DNA of 64,000 nucleotides from Sisyra terminalis (taxonomy: Eukaryota; Arthropoda; Insecta; Neuroptera; Sisyridae), in contig OY292274.1 in NCBI GenBank assembly GCA_958496175.1, forward strand, positions 434,001 to 498,000, in the 5' to 3' direction. The notes under the pieces are model-generated. The model made no database searches. It worked only from the letters and a program-made list of their open reading frames with translations, and was not told the DNA's origin. Positions within the stretch are counted from its first letter, which is position 1; each line of letters opens with the position of its first letter. Positions 57,415 through 64,000 of the stretch are shown here, piece after piece. A program made the translations under genes and the position numbers.

Positions 57415-57518
57415 AAGTTCAAGGAACCGATTTGACTCAATATGGAGCGTGGGCGTAGATCAAATTTGCTCATTGTCCAGGGACAGATTGCAAATACACG
57501 AAAACAGGGAAAAAAAAA
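56472..57518 (+). mobile_element. Jockey-clade 5'-truncated copy inside hAT
   Basis: Bounded by AAGTTTCATGGTA on both sides (56459-56471 and 57517-57529, the second overlapping the A tail). It contains the C-terminal third of ORF2, a short 3' UTR and an A9-type tail. It represents a third Jockey subfamily, distinct from those at 7.3 and 52.3 kb. Confidence 0.92.
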
Positions 57519-57632
57519 GTTTCATGGTATCCTAAATTTTTTGTAAATATTTTCAATCAAAAGATTTGAAATTTATCTAAAAATTTATTTAAAATGCCTT
57601 TAATCGACCGTTTGTCCACCACTGATCTATAC

Positions 57633-58017
57633 TATAAATTACCAACTTTACGACTGTTTCATATAATAGAATCCCATGACCAAGAACTTTGCTGATATAT
57701 TTTTTTATGCAAAAAAGATAAATTTTGTTAAATTCAAGCCGATTTACCACTGAATTCGATAAGTTAGTATGCGGTTATTTTTTCCCACAAATTTGTTATG
57801 CCTCACATGTCCTATCAAACGTTGTAACATTTTAAATAGCATGCTGCGATGTGATTACGAATATTCGATATGAATCAATGGTAAAATATTATTTAAAAAT
57901 GATCAAACATTTTAAGGCGACTAAACGGTTATAATCAAAACTTGATATTCAACCGCAAATTCTTTAATACATATTTTAATATGACACATACATACATATG
58001 CTTATAACACTTGTGTG
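57633..58017. other. AT-rich spacer, nothing recognised
   Basis: No supported feature. Confidence 0.5.
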
Positions 58018-58025
58018 ATGTGAAG

Positions 58026-59595
58026 CAGTGGCGTGCATTACGTATAGACAAAAAGACACTACCTACCCTACATAATTCAGATAAATATTTATAATCTTGT
58101 TCTGATATCTAATTTTATTTTATTTACGACTACGATCAAATATCAATAAAGAAAAAATCTTAACGGATATCATCTATACAGTATACAGATTATGCCAGCT
58201 CATTCGTTCGTTCAATATTAAGTAAGCGACTGGTAATATTTGTATTGCGATACAGTAGCGCTCCTGGCAACGTCGCGGGAAAGACACAAACTATTCGTGC
58301 CTAAATATTTATATGTGTGCACTAATAGCCATATATGTGTCAGTGTGTGCGTTCGTATAATACAAATATACAATTCTACACATCCGCACGCACACAACCT
58401 CTTAGAAAGACACTGGCTTCTTACAACACGACAAATTACGAAAATTCCCGAAGTAGCATCGTTTCTTATTCATTATCAAAGTTTGAATTTGGTTGATCTC
58501 AATAATCGATGTAACGATCAGTAATCTAAGTACATTGTTATTATTTAATTCTAATAAGTTTTTATAATGTATTATCTATTATCTGTATTATTTAATCCTG
58601 ACTAATACATTGTATTTCTTTAATAAAGTTTACAAAATGAGTCTATGGATATCTGTGGTTAAAAATATCAACATCATTATTTACCCTATACCGATTAGCC
58701 AATAAAATTTTAAAGTGTGAATTTTCTGAAATTTGTTTTTGCTAATCGATGGGAAATCGTTCGTAGAGGTTTGTAAAAGAAACCGTTTCGTTTGTGACAA
58801 ATTAGATTAGCGGTAATAAATTAATTAAGAAAAAGTAATTAGTCAATGATATAGTAAAATGTTAAAAAAATAAGGTTTAAAGCAGCATACAGTAACAAAA
58901 ATTAGGGAAAATTTAGGAAACGGTTAGTTAAAACTAGAACTAAAAAAAAGTTAAAGAAAAATATTTTCCGAATTTCAAAACACACTTAATGTTAGACTTC
59001 ATATATAAATTTTCAAAAAAATTTGGTGTGAATAATTGAATTTCACAAACGATGAAAAAATTTGGGAGAAAAGCCTGTTTAATTATGTTTCTATTTTTAT
59101 TATTTTGTAAAATTTTGAGAAAATATACTTTGAGGAAAAAAATTAAATTCATAATTGCCTTTTTTTCCATTTTTTCGAAGGGGGGAGATTCTGTTTAATT
59201 TTCCTTAACTTTTTTTTGTTAGTTTTACATTTAACCAACTGTTTCCTTAATTTTCCCGCATTTTTGTTATTGTATGTTGCTTTGCACCATATTTTCTTAA
59301 CATTTTACTATATCAACGATGACTGATTAATTAATTAATTTTTCTTAATTAATTTATTATCGCTAAATTATTTTGTCACAAACGAATCGGTTTCTTCACA
59401 TACCTCTACGAACGATTTCCCATCGATTGTCAAAAAAAAATCGGAAAATTCACACTTTGAAATTTTGTTGGCTAATCGCTATAGGGTTCATAATTTACTC
59501 ATCATGACGACGAACTAAGCAGCATTTTTGATTATATTAAAGTAGCTTTAAAAAATGTCTGTCTACCCTGTCTAAAATCTCTGTGCGCGCCACTG
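58026..59595. mobile_element. hAT non-autonomous element, 1.57 kb, with nested element
   Basis: The left end is CAGTGGCGTGCATTACGTAT. The right end reverse-complements to CAGTGGCGCGCACAGAGATT. Flanks ATGTGAAG (58018-58025) and ATGTGCAG (59596-59603) match at 7 of 8. About half its length is the inserted long-TIR element at 58684-59488. No transposase frame is seen. The 94-codon frame at 58240-58524 opens at TTG and lacks any domain. Confidence 0.82.
58684..59488. mobile_element. MULE-like foldback element nested in hAT
   Basis: Inverted arms of about 280 bp: CCCTATACCGATTAGCCAAT at the left and CCCTATAGCGATTAGCCAAC as the complement at the right. Further shared blocks are GATGGGAAATCGTTCGTAGA and GCAGCATACAGTAAC. 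Flanks CATTATTTA (58675-58683) and CATAATTTA (59489-59497) match at 8 of 9. Long TIRs with 9-bp duplications are typical of MULE/foldback elements. Confidence 0.78.
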
Positions 59596-59689
59596 ATGTG
59601 CAGACGCAAAGAAACTAAGTTGATATATACAGAAATATGCTTGTTACGTGGCCATGTACGTATACATGCTAAAGACAAGTCGTTTGGGA

Positions 59690-60060
59690 AGTTTCATTCA
59701 TGTTTATCATTTCATTGAAAAGAAGCGAGAGGCCCAACTTAGCCACACCACAAACAGCTGAGAACCTTGTGATGTTTCTGTTGCTGCTACCACTGTCAAA
59801 ATAAAGCAACAACTACAGCAGTTCACCAATTTTTATCCAACTTACATTAACCTTCTTCTCTTAATTCATGCCGAATGGAAAAGAAACACTGTGATATCCG
59901 ACCGAGCGATACGACAAATATGCAAGCCAAACAGAACATAACTTTGCCGAATAAACGTTATGTTAAATTATGCAAGAATTGATTAACGATAAATGGGAGT
60001 AATGAATATGAAAGTGGTCGCAGTTTCTTCATTATAAGCCGTACCTTTCTATCCATACAC
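59690..60060. other. Complex non-repetitive island
   Basis: No transposon similarity and raised complexity. It contains ACCACAAACAGCTGAGAACC (a Runt-type ACCACA beside a CAGCTG E-box), GTTGCTGCTACCACTGTC and clustered YAATTTTTATCC-type motifs. No convincing frame. Candidate cis-regulatory DNA by appearance only. Confidence 0.25.
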
Positions 60061-60660
60061 ATATAACATAATAATAAATAATAGTATCAAGTACTTGAAC
60101 TTTTTGTAGACTTTTAATGATCGACTTGCTTCACACGATTTTATTTCATTACATTTTCAATAAGAACCCATCTACTTATATGTACAGAGATTAATTCATT
60201 TAACACATTCAGTACTTTCCAAATAAACGTACCTACTTAACTCATTCTGATTTAACGTGTGACAATTTTTATTCTACAGAAATTCAGTAGAATCTCCGTT
60301 AAACAAACTTGATCTTAATGAAAACACATTACATAATATTGCTAAGACACTTATTTCATTTATACAGTCATTTTTGATAACTTAATTATCAATTATGTCA
60401 TTAACCTTAACTAAGATATTTATTTCATCTATTTTTTGAGCATGCACTTAATTTGTTGCTTGAGTCTTCAAGATCCTCAATTCTCTTTGATAATCGTATC
60501 ACTCCACTATAACTTCAATTTTTTTTTCCTGAAATTCAGTGATGGATTTACGCCAAGGGCGGCCTGATTTTCGGAACGCCACAATTTTAAAGGCGAAGAA
60601 GTAAATTCAAAAATTGATTAGAGTTAGTTTCGCTACGAATGTATGGAACATCTTCAGAAA
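60061..60660. other. AT-rich spacer, nothing recognised
   Basis: No supported feature. Confidence 0.5.
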
Positions 60661-60669
60661 AGTATAATA

Positions 60670-62885
60670 AACTAGCTGGTCCCCGCGACTTCGTCTGCGT
60701 AACGTAGGGGTAGATTATATTTTCTTTTTAGATTTACTATTTGTAGTGGTATATGAAAAATTTTATTTTTCTTATTACTTTTACGAAAAACATGATCATA
60801 CTTAAAAACACTATTTTGTCGACTTTAAAAAGACACATTTAATAAACTGTTACTTAGAATTAAATAGTTGTATATAATGATCAATTAATTTTCAAAAAAT
60901 ATTTATAAATATCTAAAAAGAGTATGGTCTACTCCGTATACCTACAGTAGTTATACCTACCGTGAGCCAATTAATCCGTTAATCAATCACCATCTATACA
61001 TAAATAAAAACTATCGTTAAATTCAATAAAGTCAGTCATAATTATAACTTAAAACAGTCAAAAGTTATCAAAACACTCGCCTAGATATTTAGAATATTAG
61101 TAGAAATCCCATTTCATTGTCTCAACTCTCGAATAAACCTTTTCCTCAAAACTTTTACACTACTAAAATGTACAAAACTACGGCGAAATTAAAATTTGTT
61201 CAAATGAACGAAACCCAGTTCCTCCATCAAGTATAACCATTGTATATCTATGCACTTATTAAAATATCTGAATTTCAACTATATAATTAAACCATTTTCT
61301 TTCAGTTCACCAAATTTCTCGCTATTCGATATTCGCTCATTAATGTATTTATTTGTGATTACGTATATCAGATTTTCAGGTTTACAATATGTGAAAGCCA
61401 AAAAACGTAATGCTCACTTATGAACTTAAATTTTTTTGGATATATATATTAGAGTTTAAATATTAAAGCATGTCCTACGTTTTTGTTTCTAATAATAAAC
61501 CAAAATTGTTTTATTTTAAGCGATAAAACGTTTCGTCTATAACGAACATACTTTGATAATTAAATTTTAAATTAAACATATTGATACTTAAAAACACTTT
61601 TTTGTCGACTTTAAAAAGGCACATTTAATAAACTGTTGCTTAGAATAAAATATTTCTATGTAATGATAAATTAATTTTCAAAAAATATTTATAAATATCT
61701 ACAAAGAGTATGTTCAATTGCGTATACCTACGGTAGGTATATCTACCATGAACCAAATAATCCATAAATCAATCAGTATCTATACATAAAAAAATCACCA
61801 AGTTCACTAAAGTCGATCTTAATTATGACTTAAAACAGTAAAATGTTATCAAAACTTTCGCGTCAAAATAACAGAAGTAAAGGGTCTCGATTTAGAATAT
61901 TAGTAGAAATCTCATTTCATTATCTCCCGAATGAACCTTTTTCTCAAAACTATTTCACTACTGCAATGTACAAAACTACCGCAAAATTAAAATTTGTTCA
62001 ATTGCACGAAAATCAGTTCCTCCATAATCAAGTATCACCATTGTGTATCTATGCACTTATTATTAAAATATCTGAATTTCAACTGTATAATTAAACCATT
62101 TTTTTTAGTTCGCCGAATTTCTCGCTAATTGATATTCGCTCACTAATGTATTTATTTGTGAATACGTATTTCGGATTTTCAGGTTTACAATATGTGAAAG
62201 CCAAAAAACTTAATGCTCACTTATGAACTTAACTTAACCATTTTCAGATATATCTATCGAAATATTAAATTTTTAAGCAGACCCAAAGTTTTTGTTTCTA
62301 ATATTAAACACACTATGTTTTATAAAGTTTCGTTTATAACGATACTGTGACTGAAATTTGAAATTTCGATTGTTTATTAGACGTTATGCCGTACAAACTT
62401 TGCCACCATTTTTCACTCTTTTAGAGGAGGAATTATCAAAAAAAACCTTTCTTATTATATATCTGCATAGTATAAGAAAAACACTTTCCAAATTTCATCG
62501 ACACAAATATGCATTTATATTTGAAAATACAATGTAAAACGAAAAAAATTATGACCTTTATTTTGATTATCATGACTAAAAACCAATTCGATATCGCACA
62601 TTTGGACGTTGCACATACAAAATTGTTGGAAATAGGTAGAAAGCGTGGAAGTAAATTCGAATATTTTATTTATTTTCAATAACAATAATTGGTTTTCAAA
62701 TTGTTCTAAATACCGAAGAAAAATTAGTTTGGAAGATTTTATATTTTAATAGATAACGAAGTATATGATAAAAAATTGCTCCCTTAATGCTTTTCAGCAG
62801 AATATATAATTGCTTCAGGTCACAATCATTGGTTCAATCATTAGATTTTAAAAAATTTGATTGTTGAAAAACAAATAAAAATTAA
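60670..62885 (-). repeat. Dispersed repeat family X, composite copy C
   Basis: It starts near ACTAGCTGGTCCCCGCGACT, a head of the type often seen on arthropod dispersed repeats, and continues into two tandem units (60800-61585 and 61586-62350) before the body shared with copies A and B (62345-62880, for example TTTTTCACTCTTTTAGAGGA). Each unit closes with the TTTGATAATTAAATTTTAAA-type boundary module. The 83-codon plus frame at 61843-62094 lies inside unit 2 and has no domain. Confidence 0.7.
60800..62350. repeat. Two diverged tandem units of about 0.78 kb
   Basis: Unit 1 begins ACTTAAAAACACTATTTTGT and unit 2 begins ACTTAAAAACACTTTTTTGT. They stay alignable throughout, sharing GTCGACTTTAAAAAG, ATTAATTTTCAAAAAATATT, TTCAACTATATAATTAAACC / TTCAACTGTATAATTAAACC and TTTCAGGTTTACAATATGTG. 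Divergence is visible throughout, so the duplication is not recent. Confidence 0.88.
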
Positions 62886-63477
62886 ATTTTATTTCATTTT
62901 TCATTAGTTTTATTTTATAAATCACAATTCGCTATGTATCAATGTCCACAGAGGAGTCTATCTTGGAGTCTATGGTGACGTAATATTTACAGGGAGGATG
63001 GCAGAAAATGTGATAAACTGTGATGAAGAATAGTGATCTTACGAAAAGATTTTTGTTTCGTGTTATTAACGGGAAGGGTTGAAAAATGACAAAGTTTGTC
63101 TAATGTTATTTATGAATGACTTAGTATTATTAAAAGTGAAAGTGTTATAGGTTTGTGGTTTTATCATATGCGATGAATTAATTTTCTATTTCGACTATCT
63201 GGCATCTATCATAACGTTGACTACTGTAATAATTAACCACTTTTTGCAGAACCATCGACCGCAATGTGAATGTAGTAAGAATTGACAACTTGGTTTGTTC
63301 AACTTAATCTTTCATTTCTAGAATCATAGCTGCAACTCTTCGAATGCTCTTTAGAGTAACTCAAAGATCAATATTGAATAGTTGTTCTTTGCCAAAAATA
63401 AATCGAAAGTAGCAGTCGTTAGTTAAGATATTTTCAGTGTATATGGGGTGCAGCACTGAGGTATGAAAACTGTTTTT
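62886..63477. other. Spacer, nothing recognised
   Basis: Somewhat more complex than average around 62930-63060. No supported gene or repeat. Confidence 0.45.
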
Positions 63478-63644
63478 CAGCTAGAAATTACTTTGGGAAT
63501 GCCCAGGAGGCATTGGGCCCCAATGAGGGATTCCCAATAGAAAAACCCCGATTGGGGCCTAATGTGGGCGCCAATGGGGCATGCTCAAGGGAGATTTGTG
63601 GGTCCACAGTAGGAAAGCCCAATGTTGAAATATATACTAACTAG
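63478..63644. repeat. Dispersed repeat family Y, copy C (truncated)
   Basis: It begins CAGCTAGAAATTACTTTGGG and includes GGGGCCTAATGTGGGCGCCA and CACAGTAGGAAAGCCCAATG before running directly into family X. It is the G+C-richest and least decayed copy of the start region. Confidence 0.65.
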
Positions 63645-64000
63645 TAGTTGCCCGTTGCATTCGCAACTAAAGATTTTGTCTCAATAAATTGTTTGGCTAA
63701 TGTGTACTTTAGGACACCCACAATCTGACAACGTTGCATTTTCGACAATTTTTTTAATTTAATTCGCGTTTAAATCGGTCCATAATGAATATTTAACCAC
63801 AAAAGAGAGAATTATACCATATTAGAATTGAAAAAACAAAAATATCGCGAATTAAATTAAAAATAAAGTCGAAAATGCAACGTTGTCAGATTGTGGATGT
63901 GCTAAAGTACACTCGAGCCAAATGTTTAATATGAGATAATGTAGAGTTAATCAACAATCGAAATTTTAAATTAAATAATCAAAGTGTTGTTAATATAAAA
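63645..64000 (+). repeat. Dispersed repeat family X, copy D (runs off window)
   Basis: From ACTAGTAGTTGCCCGTTGCA to the window edge, with a 225-bp MITE inserted at 63695. The last bases (AATCAACAATCGAAATTTTA, AATAATCAAAGTGTTGTTAA) match 44816-44867 of copy B. Confidence 0.8.
63695..63919. mobile_element. 225-bp GG...CC MITE, copy 2
   Basis: The ends are GGCTAATGTGTACTTTAGGA and, reverse-complemented from the right, GGCTCGAGTGTACTTTAGCA. Flanks AATTGTTT (63687-63694) and AAATGTTT (63920-63927) match at 7 of 8. Copy B of family X (44780-44800, CAATAAAATGTTTAATATGA) is the empty site and confirms both boundaries. Confidence 0.93.

Larger units (their letters stand above)
56025..57624. mobile_element. 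hAT element split by two retrotransposon insertions
   Basis: It is an inverted copy of the 55673-55997 element. The left end is CAGGGTGGGCAAAGTTAATG and the right end reverse-complements to CAGTGGTGGACAAACGGTCG. Flanks ACCTATAC (56017-56024) and ATCTATAC (57625-57632) match at 7 of 8. Its own sequence runs 56025-56155, resumes at about 56424-56471, and resumes again at 57530-57624. Confidence 0.88.

Noticed and set aside
58240..58524. Plus-strand 94-codon frame
   Set aside because: Opens only at TTG, lies inside a non-autonomous hAT element, no domain.

Overview
The window is about 70% A+T and looks like eukaryotic, almost certainly insect (arthropod), genomic DNA. I see no bacterial operons, rRNA, complete tRNA or CRISPR array. 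The recognisable content is a dense graveyard of arthropod-type transposable elements (mariner, hAT-like, Jockey and other non-LTR retrotransposons, tRNA-derived SINE heads, foldback elements) set in AT-rich, gene-poor DNA. The insect order cannot be fixed from the sequence alone.

Layout. 0-7 kb: a hammerhead-like motif, two copies of a mariner family that share one internal deletion, a decayed Tc1/mariner-superfamily transposon, an RTE-like reverse transcriptase remnant carrying a SINE head, and a hAT-like element. 7.3-12.1 kb: a full-length Jockey-clade retrotransposon on the minus strand, bounded by a 10-bp target-site duplication, with an intact ORF1 and an ORF2 broken by one in-frame TGA. 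12.6-18.3 kb: a foldback element, an unexplained GC-rich patch, a hAT fragment and a complete-length but frameshifted irritans-type mariner. 18-33 kb: mostly AT-rich DNA holding the first copies of three dispersed families: a TA-flanked 0.9-kb inverted-repeat element (repeated at 43.7 kb), family Y (repeated at 36.6 and 63.5 kb) and family X (repeated at 44.7, 60.7 and 63.6 kb). 34-37.5 kb: a long-TIR element, family Y and an RT remnant. 37.5-43 kb: the best candidate for a host gene, four phase-compatible exons on the minus strand between 39.4 and 40.6 kb, which I cannot name, followed by a third mariner copy. 46-50 kb: a small hAT element with a perfect 8-bp duplication, an RTE-like fragment, a MITE nested in a foldback element, and a recent 5'-truncated RNase H-bearing retrotransposon. 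52-60 kb: a Jockey 3' fragment with a (TA)n tail, a mauritiana-like mariner relic, and two nests of elements inside hAT elements. 60-64 kb: tandem and nested copies of families X and Y.

The elements do not form a pathway. Their relationships are of insertion order, and the nests let some of that order be read directly. Several complex, non-repetitive islands (near 28, 34, 43, 51 and 59.8 kb) have no transposon similarity that I can see and could be regulatory DNA or non-coding exons of a nearby host gene.
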